DNA of 64,000 nucleotides, from NCBI GenBank assembly GCA_003116875.1, contig BCKT01000001.1, forward strand, positions 573,763-637,762, in the 5' to 3' direction. The notes under the pieces are model-generated. The model was not told the origin of the DNA and searched no databases. It saw nothing but the letters and a program-made list of their open reading frames with translations. The translations under genes were made by a program, and so were the position numbers. This document shows positions 33,641 through 45,231 of the stretch, piece after piece. How positions within the stretch are numbered: the first letter of the stretch is position 1; every line of letters starts with the position of its first letter. Source of the DNA: Takashimella koratensis. Lineage: Eukaryota; Basidiomycota; Tremellomycetes; Trichosporonales; Tetragoniomycetaceae.

Positions 33641-36600
33641 TTACTTTAGAAGGTCGCGACCATCGACGAGGGTTCGGTCCGAGCCAGACGAGTCACTCCC
33701 TGGTGCTCGAGGGGCAGTCGCCATGACTGCGGCGATCTTCTGCGCTTGCTTCAAGTCCGAGTTGGACCGAGTTCTGCTGTGGAAGAAGCGAGTAAACGAG
33801 GAAGTCGACGTGCTGCGCGCCACGGTAGGTCGCTGTGGCACGATTCCATTCTGCGTTTGCGCGAATGTGACTGACGAGCGCTTGCCGACCGACTTGTCTG
33901 ACGAGGAAGGAGACGAGTGGGGAGTGGTCAGCATCACTGCTTGGGCGGAACGGCGGTGCATTGCTTTGTCGAGTTTAGGCGCAGGGTCCAGCTCAGCTGG
34001 CAATGTGGTCTGTCGAGAGGCTCGGGGTCGGACGGGGCTCGAAGGTGAAGAAGAGACGGGGGAGGTGTCGTCGTCGTCCCAGACACCAGCACGCACCGCG
34101 GCGACGGTTGGTAGCCGCCCGTGTCGGTCGTGGTGGTAGCCGTGAGCGCCACGAAGAATTGCGCTCTCGTCCGTGGTGAATGCGCTCTCGTCCGTGGTGA
34201 ATGCGCCACGTCGCTCGAACCGCCGGTTCAGCTCGGCCTCGCGAGCAGCCCGAAGCATCTCGTCCTTGGCCGACTCGCGTGAGAACTCCTCGGTTGAAAG
34301 CTTGGGTGCGGGTTTACGGCTCACACCGCCACTCGCTACTCGTGCACCACTAGTAGTAGACGGGGTGGTGACTGGGGAGAAGGCGGGGGTGGTCGGCGAC
34401 ATGCGGTCCTGGTGCCTCGCGACAGGGGTGGGTTCTGTTGAAGGAAGAGGCGAGGCGGCCGACTTGGGGCTCGGCGCACGCGAGGCCCGCGGGGCAAAAG
34501 AGTTTCGGAACTCGGGCGGGGAGATTGGTCGGCCGCGGTCCATGATTGGCCGCGGGGACTGGTGAGGCATCACGGGGGTCGGCTCGGCGTCCGTCGTCGG
34601 AGACAAGGGGGCGAGGATGGTGTTGGGCGTGTTGGGCATCGAGGGACCAGGCGAGGTGGTGCCGAGGAACGAGTCCATGGGGTTAAACCTCGGCGTGGGA
34701 GTGTACGGGGTACTAGGCGCGGTGTTGGACCCCGAAGAGGAGGAGCCCGGTGCGAGCGAGAACGCGGGTGGGAAGGAGAGCGTAGGCAGCGCGGGTCGGC
34801 GGTCAAAGGGCCCACCTCGGGGCATGGGTGGTTGCTGTGCCGAGAGGGAGGAGGAAGGGACCGTAGGGGCGTCGATGACGATCTGAGGAGCGAGATAGGC
34901 AAACTCAGAGACGCTGACAACCGACCCCTTCCTCGATGCGATGGAGGACCGACGCGTATCCACTGATCCCTTGCGGAGACTCGCAACCGAGCCCTTGCGG
35001 CCCGAACTGGCGACTGAGCTCCGGCGGTCGGCCGAGTCTCGCCTGCTACCAGAGTCACGACGGCTGGCCGAATCCCTACGGCTGGCGGAGTCTCGGCGGC
35101 CGCCCTCGATTGCGTCTCGGGCGAGAGACGACCGGCGGTCACCTGTGGCGTTGGAGATGCGACGGTCGATAATGGACGATCGCCGTGTCGCCTCCGAGTC
35201 AGACATGGCAGACTCTCGTCTCGTCATCGAGCGCAGAGGGGAGGTTCCGAGCGGTGTGGGCCGCGCGAGGGGGAAAGAGCCCGTAGCGTTAAAGGATGAC
35301 GAGATGGGCCGGGGATCCTCAGACGCAGTAGAAGGGGGCGTGGACGAGGAGGTCGAGGCGGCGAAACCAGTCCCAGCGGAGGACGAAGCGGCCGAGGAGA
35401 GGAAAGGCTGGGAAACGGAACGAGCGAGGACCGGTCGAGGAGCCGAAGCGCCAGGAGGAACACCAGTGGACCGGGGAGGGAACTGGTAGTCGGTAGCGGC
35501 GCGGGGGAAAGCTGGGCGAGACCTATTGCGAAGGAGAGAGACGGGCTCGGCTGGGGGAGGTGGGGTGGCGATGAAGTGGTTGTGAGGGCGGTTCGACATG
35601 TGGGGAGGGAACGCCGGCGAGCCGGCCGACGACGCTTCGGATGGAGTCCCCTGCATGCGTTCAATTGCGACAGAGGCAAGAGGGAAGTTGGACAGCATGA
35701 TCGGAACCCTTGGCGGCGGGGCGAGGACAGGGGTGGATCCGAATGGCGCAGTATGGACCTCGGACATGTCATCGTCTGTCTCACTGTCGGGGGACCACTG
35801 GCTGAACGCGCGACGCACGAGGCTGGCGTCTTCCCGGTGAGAGAAGTTGTCCTCGTGCTCGTGCTCGTCGTCGCTGCTCGGGCAGGTGACCTCGACAACC
35901 TCGGAGAACCTGCGGCCGAGGAGGTCCATGCTGGCAATGTGTCGAAGTCGTGCCTCCTCCGCAGGGTCGAGCATGGAAGAGGTGGTTGAGGACTGGTAGC
36001 TAAGCACGCTGGACCGCCGGCGCCCAACGAGGGAGGAGAAGGAGCGCGTGCTCGATCGTCGCCGCTGCATCGCGAGGTCGAAACCAAGCAGGCTCGGGTC
36101 GCTGTCTCTTCGCTCGTCATTGAGTTTCGACCGGCCGGGCAACGAGCCCTTTCGGCTGCCACTCACGCTCCCGCGAGGAGAGATGGAGATGATTGACCCT
36201 CGACCACCGGTGCCGCTTCCGCTCATGCCGCCCGTCCCGCTGCCGGATCGAGAGTCGCGAGAGGACGTCGACCATGAAGTCGGGTTCGACTCGGGCCACC
36301 GACCCCAGCCGGGCTGCGAGCCCCAGGTGTGGTCGACAGTGTCCTCGTACTCACTCGTGCTGGGGTGCGCCTCGTGCTCGTCGTACTCGAGCGCATCCTC
36401 GTCGTGGTCTGGGAACGTGGGAGAGCCGTTGGAGTAGAGCGAGTCGGGAGAGTCGGAAGAAGACGAAGCAAAGCCGTTGGTTTCGTTGGCGAATGTCTCG
36501 ACGAGGGCTTTGGCGGTGGCGGGGGAGAGGACGGGGGCGGACCTCATCGGTCTGTGGCGGGGAAGGGTTAGCTCGGAGAAGGACTTGTTGAGGTGGAAAG

Positions 36601-36652
36601 CCAAGGTTGTGAAGATCCACAGGACTTACCTCGAAGGGGCGAAGGTGGCCAT
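33641..36652 (-). CDS. Large disordered Ser/Arg/Pro-rich protein with clustered PKA-type sites
   Basis: Two exons (36652-36630 and 36551-33641) give 977 residues starting MATFAPSRPMRSAPVLSPAT. The tiny first exon (7 codons plus 2 nt) was chosen because it has an ATG, a GTAAGT donor and a CACAG acceptor in matching phase. No folded domain is recognised. The protein is low complexity throughout, with an acidic patch (DEDALEYDEHEAHPSTSEYED) near the N-terminus. Two Arg-rich phosphosite clusters stand out: RRRSS repeats around 35990-36190, and at least twelve RRxS or RKxS sites in about 100 residues at 34905-35215. A perfect 21-nt tandem duplication (34161-34202) doubles FTTDESA. The C-terminus has SSVTFAQTQNG and an FTRFFHSRTRSNS motif. 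It is likely a phosphoregulated scaffold; the function is unknown. Confidence 0.85.
34161..34202 (-). repeat. Perfect 21-bp tandem duplication inside coding sequence
   Basis: Two identical 21-nt units encode FTTDESA twice in frame. There is no mismatch between copies, so the duplication is recent or kept by conversion. Confidence 0.9.
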
Positions 36653-37755
36653 AGTGTTCTCGACGTCGAAAGAAGGAACTCTGCGCTCAGCACAGATGAC
36701 GAAGTAACAGACGAAATGTCAATGTCGAAGAAACGTTCCCACACGTCGGTTCAGCTCCAGGCGACCGAGAGGGGGATTCCGAGGATGAAAAAGGCGAACA
36801 GCAACGTCGACACGAGGTGGGTCGAACAGGGTGGTGCAGAATGAGGTGGGCGAGGAAGAAAGGGGACGACCTATTCAGTTGAGAGGTGAAATGATGTCTC
36901 TTGAATGTAGAAGGAAGATGTATGAGGGCGCAGGATGGGTGAGAGAGAGAAGCGTTGGATGATGAGGAAGAAGCAGATGAGTGCGACGCTCAAAGGGTGG
37001 GTGAGATTATAGTTGGATTGGTGAATGACCAGGTGAGAGACAAGCCAAGCTCTAGCTCGAGCTTGTGACCCAGAAAACATAGAGACCGAGCTCGACGAAA
37101 ACAGCTTTCGGTTTAGCACTGGATTACGGGGGTCTTCAGCCGCGCGCTAGATGGTGCGTCGTCTCCCCTCCGCCCCCAAGCCTCGGTGACAGTTTTTTTT
37201 ACTTTTCCTGGGTTTTTTCTGCCCGTCCCTCGTGTGAAGATGGCTGAGGATCTACGGTGGCGACGAGTCTGTGGGGGTCTTGGAGGTTAGTTTTACATAC
37301 AGGCCCCCCCTCAGCCACACGCCAACCCCCTTCTGGGCGCGGACCTCCCACTTTGCCCTGGCGGTCAATGCAGGATGCAGACTAATCCCGCATCATCCTG
37401 GAAGCAAAAAGGGCCAAGCGCGCGGGTACGAGAGCGATGCGAGATGAGAGATTGAGGGCAAACGGCCAGCGAATTCAGTCATTACAGAGTAAACGGATGG
37501 TGCATAAAAAAAGTGAGATGGCACGTCGGATGTGCCTAGAGGTGAGAGAGATGGCGCGTCAAAGTCCGGACTGAAATTCGGTTCCCCAGGGCTGCAAACG
37601 GCTCTGCTCTGATTCTCCGACACAACGAAAAGGTAAAAAAAAGAACCACCCTCTCCTGCACGAACCCGCCTCCTTCATCATGCCGTCAGTGAGCGCGTTC
37701 AGCAAATTCATCGGAGCGTTTTGGGCATCTGGCTCAGACCACCCCGTAGGCCACG

Positions 37756-37802
<47 letters not shown>

Positions 37803-40012
37803 CCCCCCCCCCCCCCCCCCCCCCCCCCAAGCAAGACGCAGGCGACCCCGTGGAATATTCTGCGATCGGGGCTAGAACAAGCAGCAATGTCGATCATCCG
37901 GGACCTGATCGTCGCTTACTGGTTCCTCCCTTCCCATTGTCCTCTTGTGACCTCTACGTAATACGGAGATCTCCATTTTCACCCGCGTCCGGGCTTTGCT
38001 CGTGCTTGATGAGCAAGCATCGGTTCTCCTTTTTTCGTTCAGATTTACCTTGTTCGACCCTGCGCGGAAAGAATTATCGATGGTTCACGGCATGCATCGG
38101 TGCCAAGATCCAACAAGGCCCCCTTGCCCCGCTCTTTGTCCTTGCTCGGTAAGACATCGCAGTCAGGACGTTGTCGGCATCCGAACAATACAGAGCCAAA
38201 CATCCAAGGTTCCTTTCAATATCCCTTCACGACATCGTTTGGGAAACCGAATAAGATCCTCTCCGCCTCCCACGCCAGCTTCGTCGTACCTCGCCCCATG
38301 ACGTTAGCGGCACTTACTCTCCTTTCCTCTGGTTTCTCGCTGGACCCTCTGCTCAGCTGCCTGTGAGTCGCGCGATACATGCTTTCGAGGGTCGCATCGT
38401 GTGCAGGGTCTCCCGGAGCGGAAAAGCTCTCGGGTGATTTCAGCCATCTCTACGCGTGGCAGTAAAAATGGCGTGGCAGTTGTTGTTCTGGCAGCAAGTA
38501 TCTCTTTTTCGGGTCATCTACAGGATAACTATTGCGTGGCCCTATTGTTACCCCGAGTCAAGCTGGGACCTGTACATCGGTTCCTGGGAGCCCGATGCCC
38601 CTGTTCCTGCGTTATTTCCATTCCTTCTCTTCTTGAGCCCGTCAGGCCGTCCATCCTCCGTCCAGTCCGAGATCCGGGCATTTATCAGATTCGTATTGAA
38701 GCCCAATCCTTGTCCGCGGAAGGAAATCCAACGACCCGCCCACCGAGTCGGCCGAAGCTCGTCGCACCGTTTGTCAATTCAGCGGAAGCTATCTTTAGCT
38801 TTGAGTCTCTCCGGAGAACTCTGTTGCGTAATGAGTAATGCGACCGCTTGTCTGCGACCTTGTTCGTGTTACGATTCCCTCTCCACGGGGCGTTCAGAGT
38901 CCGGTACCGACCCGTGGCCGTGTCCGTGTCTGAGCCTTTCAGCCGCCCATTGTAAGCTTGGCTCACCACGCGATACCAACTGCGAGCTTAGCAGCCCGAT
39001 TCGTTGCCCTTGCCTAGGATCGATATCCACAGGGACGGCTTAGGATCAACCCGCTCGGAGCCGCAAAACCCCGCTCGCGTGCCGAGCCAGGAACGGCCCC
39101 CCCCGGCACGCACGTTGTGCAGTTGAGATCTTGGGACCCGAGCAGGCGGCAGGCGCAGGACCTGGGGCGGCAGGTACGTTGTACGTGAGTTCGGGAATGC
39201 GCCAGGAATGCATCGGCTTGCGCTCGTACGTGTCAGACAGGGGGGATGACGTGCATAGGAAAGGGCGGGCAAGAGGCAGGAGCGGAGTGGCGGTGGCTCA
39301 CCCGCCTCCCCTCGCGAGTTGTGGCAGCGAACCGAAAGAGCGGAACCTGGAAACTGCAAGGAACCGCTGACGACTGTGGCGAACCCCTTTTTTTAAGATG
39401 TTTGTGGATTTTTTTTCCTGGTGAAATTTTTGGGTCGGCTTTCTCTGTCCATGTTTGTCACTGCCTCACTCAGTGTGAAGACGAGGTCAGCTATGTCTCT
39501 CCGGACTGTTGTTCGGAGAGCATTCCTCAGCTGACAGCACGAGGGCTTCGCACACCGTGGCGCGAGGTCAGCCTTGACTCCGGAGGCGGCGTGGACGCCA
39601 GCGATGGCGGCGGCGTCCGTGGACAAACAAGTCTGCAGGTGTTGAGGCTTTGGCTTAGAGAGGCTTGATCCAGCCTCCCAGAGTCGACGGTTCTTCATAT
39701 CCCCATCCGTTCACTCGTAGAGGATCTCGATGAGATGAGACTGACTCGGAATCGGAGCGTTGATGTCGTGATGTCGTCACTGAGAGTGATGCAACTTTTC
39801 CGCGGGAACCAAAGCCCAAACTTTGAAGTTTATCGATACCTGAGTCGTGATTCACTCTGACAAGAATGATCTCCGGATTCAGCAAGACTTCTTCAGACTC
39901 CAGAGACACTACGTTGTCCATGCATTGTGAGATTATCATCTACCAGTGACTTGCTATCTTCGCTACGCCACCACCTCGACCACGCGACACTTTCTGCCTC
40001 ATAGACATCCTC
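36653..40012. other. 3.4-kb gene-free region with poly-C tract
   Basis: From the phosphosite-rich gene's start to the nucleoporin gene's stop I can support no gene. The region holds poly-T/poly-C patches near 37190-37215, a 71-nt C tract at 37758-37828, C-rich sequence near 39089-39105 and T runs near 39387-39430. Frames between 38100 and 39050 lack start context, splice logic and any family feature. It could hold long untranslated leaders, a non-coding RNA or a decayed element. Confidence 0.55.
37758..37828. repeat. 71-nt poly-C tract with a single G
   Basis: All 71 bases are C except the G at 37802. It is either a genuine homopolymer, which is G-quadruplex-forming on the minus strand, or a place where read length or assembly failed. 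The true length should be treated as unknown. Confidence 0.95.
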
Positions 40013-43000
40013 CTACACCTTCTTCAATGCCTCGATCCTCCGTCTCACTTCGCTGCGCAACGATTCTGCTCGGCGCTGGACCAGTTTATCGTCCTTCTCG
40101 TCTCCCTCGGCTGCGGCAGCCAAAACCCTGTCGACAAGGGTGTATGAGATGCACGCGGCGCCTTCTGCTTTAACACCTGTTGGCAACAGCTCGGGCGGTG
40201 TGGCCTATGTCGGGGTGCAAGATACTGTCAGCACTCTTTTTGCCCAAGTCTTGGCGAGTCGCGGCGCAGCTAGGTTGGAGATGGGCTGAAGTTGTCACTC
40301 ACATTTTGGATTAGATCCGTCGCCCATCCGATCGCTTCGTCGACCCAGCCCCATTCCAGAGCCCGACTGATCCACCCTTCCGGATCCCTCTCCATCTCCC
40401 ACTCCTCCAACCAAGCCGGCATCTTCCACCCGCTGTTCTTATCCCTGTTCATCTCAAATAGCGTGTCGGCCACTGCTTGGCGATACACGTAGTTGGTCTT
40501 GGCCGAGTCGTGCCGAGATAAATTGATCTGGAGGTATCGCAGAGCGAGGGCCGCAGGCGGGCCTCGGAGGCGTGCCGTGATCGGTGATGTCTGGAGGAAC
40601 GCAGCTGCTGAGCTGTCACTGATAGAGGAAGCAAAAGTTAGCTCATGAACATGCGAAAACGAGACGAAACGGCAGTGATTCGTGACGAGCTCTGACTCAC
40701 TTGGCTAAATCGGACAACCGAGACAGCTCAACACACCGAGCTGCGAGGGTCTGGAAGACATCCGTCATGTCCACCTGCAACGACGCGGCCGCAGACAACG
40801 CTAAATCGAACAATCCGCGCTGCGTGAAGAAGCCCACCAGCTGAGACGGCGAAAGCGACACCCCTTGCTCATGCAGGTTCTGGATATAGCTCGACAACCG
40901 CAACTGGGACAGCACTGCCGTGTATTCTGCCTGCACGTCTGCGAGGGTTACAATGTCGACCGTCTTGACGTCCCGCGTAAACTCGTCTTCCGGGATAAAA
41001 GTGGACATTTTCCGTCGTTTTTGCCTCTCAGTCGAGTCGAGGTTAGGGAAGGAGGAAGAAGAAACGTGAATAGTGAACCAGGCGTTGCGTTTGTCGACGA
41101 GGGCGAGAGCATTGACGGCAGCGAGATAACTCTTGGCTTGCATAGCGGCAATCTCGAACGCGGGGACCTTGGAGCTAGCCGCGTCGGAAAGTCGCCTGCC
41201 TTGCGCGTACATGATCTCGGCAGCTAAGAGAAGTTGTCAGCTCTGCCAGGCTCATCACCATCTCAGTCTTCACGTGAATCTTACCACTTCGGTAATCGCC
41301 CCGTGAGATGTGCCAAGAGTACAAAACTTTGTAGTAATTTGGGAATCGAAGTGGGTCCGAGTTGCGAGCCTTGTAGTTCAATCTCTCCTCGACGTCTTTT
41401 TGGAACCCGATAAATCCGAGTGAGTTTAGACGACCAACCGCGTTGGCCTCGCACATGGCCGAGATCAACTGGCCCAAAAGGTCACGTTTGCTGCGTGACA
41501 TCGGGTTAGCATGATGCAGAGCAGCTTGTCCGAGAATAACTCACAAGTCCATGAACGGTGCGCTTGTTAGAATCGAGTAAGCATCCTCGTACTGCCCCAA
41601 AGAGAGATTGGCGAGGAAGACTCGTGTCCACAAGTCTTTGGTTGCTGGGTCGGTATCATCTGTGCTGTTCAACGCGAGTTTCCCAAAATGCGCGACGGGG
41701 CCTTCTAGGCCATGGCTATCGACAACTTGCAAAACGTGTTGGTAGTACTGGGACAGTGAAATGCAGTCGGGCAGGATCATTTGCAGCGAACCGTCTGTCA
41801 AGGTCATTAGCGATCCGGCAGATTTCGTAATCCGTCCATGGCAATCTGGTCAATATCACGTACCCCTGCACCCAGCAGCTGCCTGCTGCAACAATCTCAC
41901 ACCATCATCCACCAGGCCAGTTTCCAAGCACGCGTGGCCTTTGACATATGCCATTCCCGACGAAGGAGGATACAGCTCCGTAAATTCGCCTGCGGTCTTG
42001 GCGTGACCATCCACAAGGATATCGTACGCGAGTTTGGTATCGCCCATCTCGGGCTCGACATCGGTCACGTCTCGTCGGATAACATCGAGTCCCCGCAAGA
42101 ACGACACGGCCGCGCCGTACACGGTTCCAAATGATCCTGCGGCGACCTGCTGCGGCGATATTCGGGTGAGGAGAGAGTGGAGGAGCGAGTAGGTTGTGTC
42201 AAAGCCGTCCGAGTCGACACTGCTAGCGTCTCCAGCGGCCTCGCGCATCCGTAGGCTCCCAAACTCCGAGAGCATGTCGTCACCAGTCTTAGCAGCCCGC
42301 TTGCGCTTTCCTCGTTCACGAATCGTCTCCGCATCTCCTGTCCGCTCGCTAAGCCATCGGAGTACGCGATACCGCTGGTACAGGACAAATGCGCGGGCGA
42401 GCACTTCGATAAGCTCCTCTGATTCGTCGTCGTCACCGCAAGGGTCGGATGATTCGGAGAGGTAGAACAGCGCAGCGAGTAGGACATGGCGAGACAGAGT
42501 GTATCGAGCTTTCACGATCGCCGCGATAGTCGATGCAATGAGGCCGTTGCCGACTCCTGCGAATGACAAGCCGGTACGAGCGACACCGTCGACCTCAGGA
42601 AGCAACGAAAGGAGATCGAGACTGTCGGAGAGAGCGCGTGAGGTAGACAAGCATTCCGACAAGGCTTTCCGTACGGTCTGACGATCCTCTTCGGCGAGGT
42701 ATGGGTCCACGAGGTCGTCCCACAGCCCTCCGGCCAAGATCTCCACCGGTTGAGTGATCTCAGCGGCCAAGCTAGCGTCCAAGTGGTCGACAAAGGCGTC
42801 AAGGGACGAGCCGCCTTCCTCGGTCTCTTTATCTTCGAGGCAAGTCGCCATCGCGTGTCCTGCCGCGGCGACTGCAGTGAGGGATTGCCGTGCCATGGGC
42901 GGGGCCAATGTTGGATACGACACCTTCAGTGCGCCTTCCGCCAGGGTCATGAAGTCGACAAGCGGTGCGTTGGGCTCGGCGAGACGAACGACAACGCGTG

Positions 43001-44829
43001 CGTCGTCTTCGAGAACTGGGGCAGACACGCCCTCTCGTGCGAGGACGAGAATTTGTTCGTTGATCACGCTTGTCGAGAGCGGCCACCTGGCCTGTTTGTC
43101 GAGTTCACGCACTCGTGCCCAGATACCCAGCCAGTCGAGCTTGAGTGATTTTCGGTAAGCGTCAACGACCGGCGCGCCGGTCTGAGGGCTGAGCGACATC
43201 TCCAACTGACACCCAACTGCTGCGGCATATCGTGCGGCGAGCGAGGTGTGGATAGAGCTGGTCTGTGCATCGCGGTATCGGCGAGGCAGCTGTTCAATGT
43301 ACTCGTCGAGAGCAGTGGTGAGCGTCTGGGTCGAAAACCGACCCGGCATGGAGAGGTGAGAGATGAAGGTCTCTGAGATGTCAGAGTTTTCGGTCGGGTT
43401 GGTTGGGTCCGGAGCGTCGAGACCGAGGATGTTGTCAAAGTACGCTGCGTCCAGGTCTTCGATCTCATTTGAGTCGGACGAGGCTCGTTGCCAGTCTAGT
43501 AGCTGGCTGTTGGGTGGTGCGAAGTACGGAGTGAATTGGAAGATGTCGTTCATCCGAACCGAGTCGCAAGAGATGACACCCTTTTGATCCCAGACAGCCC
43601 ACAGTCGCCACCCGTCCGCCCCGTTCTTCCGCAGAGGTGGGACAATCTGGAACCCTCGCAACTCTGCGCCTGCCGAGAAGGACGGGCAAGCGCGCTCTCC
43701 TGCAAAGACGAGGTCATTTGCACCATGTGCTGTGTTGGAGGCACGGTACACGACAAATGTACCGGCTGATGTCGAGCTATACGGTGTTCCGACAAATACG
43801 ACAACAAGGTGAGAGAACTTTGCGAGAGACGGGTGAGGCACGACACGGAGTAGCGCCGAGGGGTTCTCCGTGGTTTGCGCAGGTGTGGGGGGTTGCGAGC
43901 GAACGACGAGGTCGGTCGAGGAGGCCCGGACTTCGGTGGTCTTGAGACACTGGCCAGTAGCCGTTGACCAGGTTCGGATTTTTGAGTCTCGCGAGAAAGT
44001 GTAAAGCACCGCGAGCTGGTCCTCGTGTTGAAAGTCGGCCATCGACATGACTTGTTCGTCGACTGAGCGCGAGAACAACGAGCCGATCCGGAGTCGCGAG
44101 CTCGCGCGGTGGTATGTCGCGCCCCATCCGTCTAAAAACAAGTCAGATCATTTCAAACGACTTGATCACTACCTGTCACTTACACGAAGTAGACCGGACA
44201 ACGCGAATGATACCTCCATCGACGGTACCGAATACAACCGTGTCCTCGTCGGTAACTGTCCAGCTCGACACGCCACCACCTGTGGCGACAACGTCTTCTG
44301 GAATCTCAAATTCCTCGCACCATTCCTCGCCATGAGCAGCGAGCTTGACACGCCCATCGGGACCTTGTCCGTTGCGTCCAATCGTAAAGTTGAGGCGATA
44401 CACGACGTTCGCCTCGGTCACAACGAGCACATACAACCTACCATCACGAACAGACGGCGTGACACAATTATCTGCGAGCGTTCGCAATGGGTCTGGGAAG
44501 AATATCCGCATCGCCGCCGTGGAGAGAGAGCTAGTTGCGACCGCTGATGGCTCTGCGCCTGTAGAGCCTGAGGTTGAGCTCGCAACGACGGGCGAAAAGG
44601 GACGAAGCTCGAGAACGTGGCCGTTGAAGATTGCTCGCGCAAGGATACTGGTAGAAGGGTTGTACGCGGTGGAGAAAGCGTGCTCCTGATGTAATGGCTC
44701 GGTGTAGACGTCGGTGGTCTCGGGAAAGGCGCGGTCGGTGATGACTTCGACTTCGGGGATGGCGTTGGGGACAGAGGGAGCTGGAGGAAGGTGGGAGTGC
44801 ACGAGCTGGTATGCGACGTAGGCACTCAT
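40013..44829 (-). CDS. NUP120: Nucleoporin Nup120/Nup160 (Y-complex scaffold)
   Basis: About seven exons start at the ATG in CACCATGAGT (44829) and end at TAG 40015-40013. Nup120/Nup160 is a structural subunit of the nuclear pore Y (Nup84/Nup107-160) complex. The N-terminal half reads as a beta-propeller: exon 1 has GHVLELRPFSP, LYVLVVTEANVVYRLNF and SWTVTDEDTVVFGTVDGGIIRV, and exon 2 opens with WGATYHRASSRLRIGSLFSRS and LAVLYTFSRDSKIRTWSTATG, the family's sensor-of-propeller blade. The remainder is helical, with solenoid-like YVKGHACLETGLVDDGVRLL followed by QVVDSHGLEGPVAHFGKLAL and LLGQLISAMCEANAVGRLNSLGF. The C-terminal exon ends RRRIEALKKV. The last exon was placed with the CATAG acceptor because it alone gives an open phase-0 frame. 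It is divergent from CFT2. Confidence 0.86.
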
Positions 44830-45231
44830 GGTGGCCAGCTGTGCGTCGTGAGCGTCGTGGGTCGTGGTGAGAGACGTGAAGGTGGATGGGGAGGGGGGAA
44901 GGGGGCAGGGGGCAGGGGGAAGGGGGAAGGGGGCAGGGTAGACGGTGGTTTGAGATGCGAGGATAGAGGACGAGGATGGGATGGTGGTTTGTTGCAAGTC
45001 GATTTTGTGGCACGTGACTTGGACCCTGGTAGTGCTATATGGCACACATCTCAACTCTGGTCCAAATTTGCTTCCGCCTGTGTATTCACCTCGAACTCAT
45101 CCACCTCGGACCATAGAATCACCAACTTGGGCAGACTCGGCAGCAGTGAACAACGAGCAAGAGCGGTGTCACATCTCATCTAGATCATCCAGCGAGTCTG
45201 GATACCCCCTCGGCCACGACCATCCCACGCA
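44830..45231. promoter_or_regulatory. Divergent promoter region between NUP120 and CFT2
   Basis: This is 402 nt between divergent starts. A run of GGGGGAAGGGGGCAGG-type purine repeats at about 44890-44940 is G-rich on the plus strand and could form quadruplexes. No gene is supported. Confidence 0.55.

Noticed and set aside
35224..36162. A 312-codon minus-strand frame overlapping the phosphosite-rich gene
   Set aside because: It is a shifted frame on the same strand inside that gene's exon 2, rich in Ser, Pro and Arg from the repeats, with no independent start context.
36281..36295. A GGTTCGACTC word resembling a tRNA B box
   Set aside because: It is inside a coding exon, mismatches the consensus at the end, and has no A box or acceptor stem around it.
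37680..38152. Proline-rich or glycine-rich frames across the poly-C tract
   Set aside because: They exist only because of the homopolymer, whose length is unreliable.
38401..39043. Overlapping plus-strand frames of 145 and 195 codons
   Set aside because: Composition and codon use do not look coding. There are no splice-consistent extensions and no recognisable domain.
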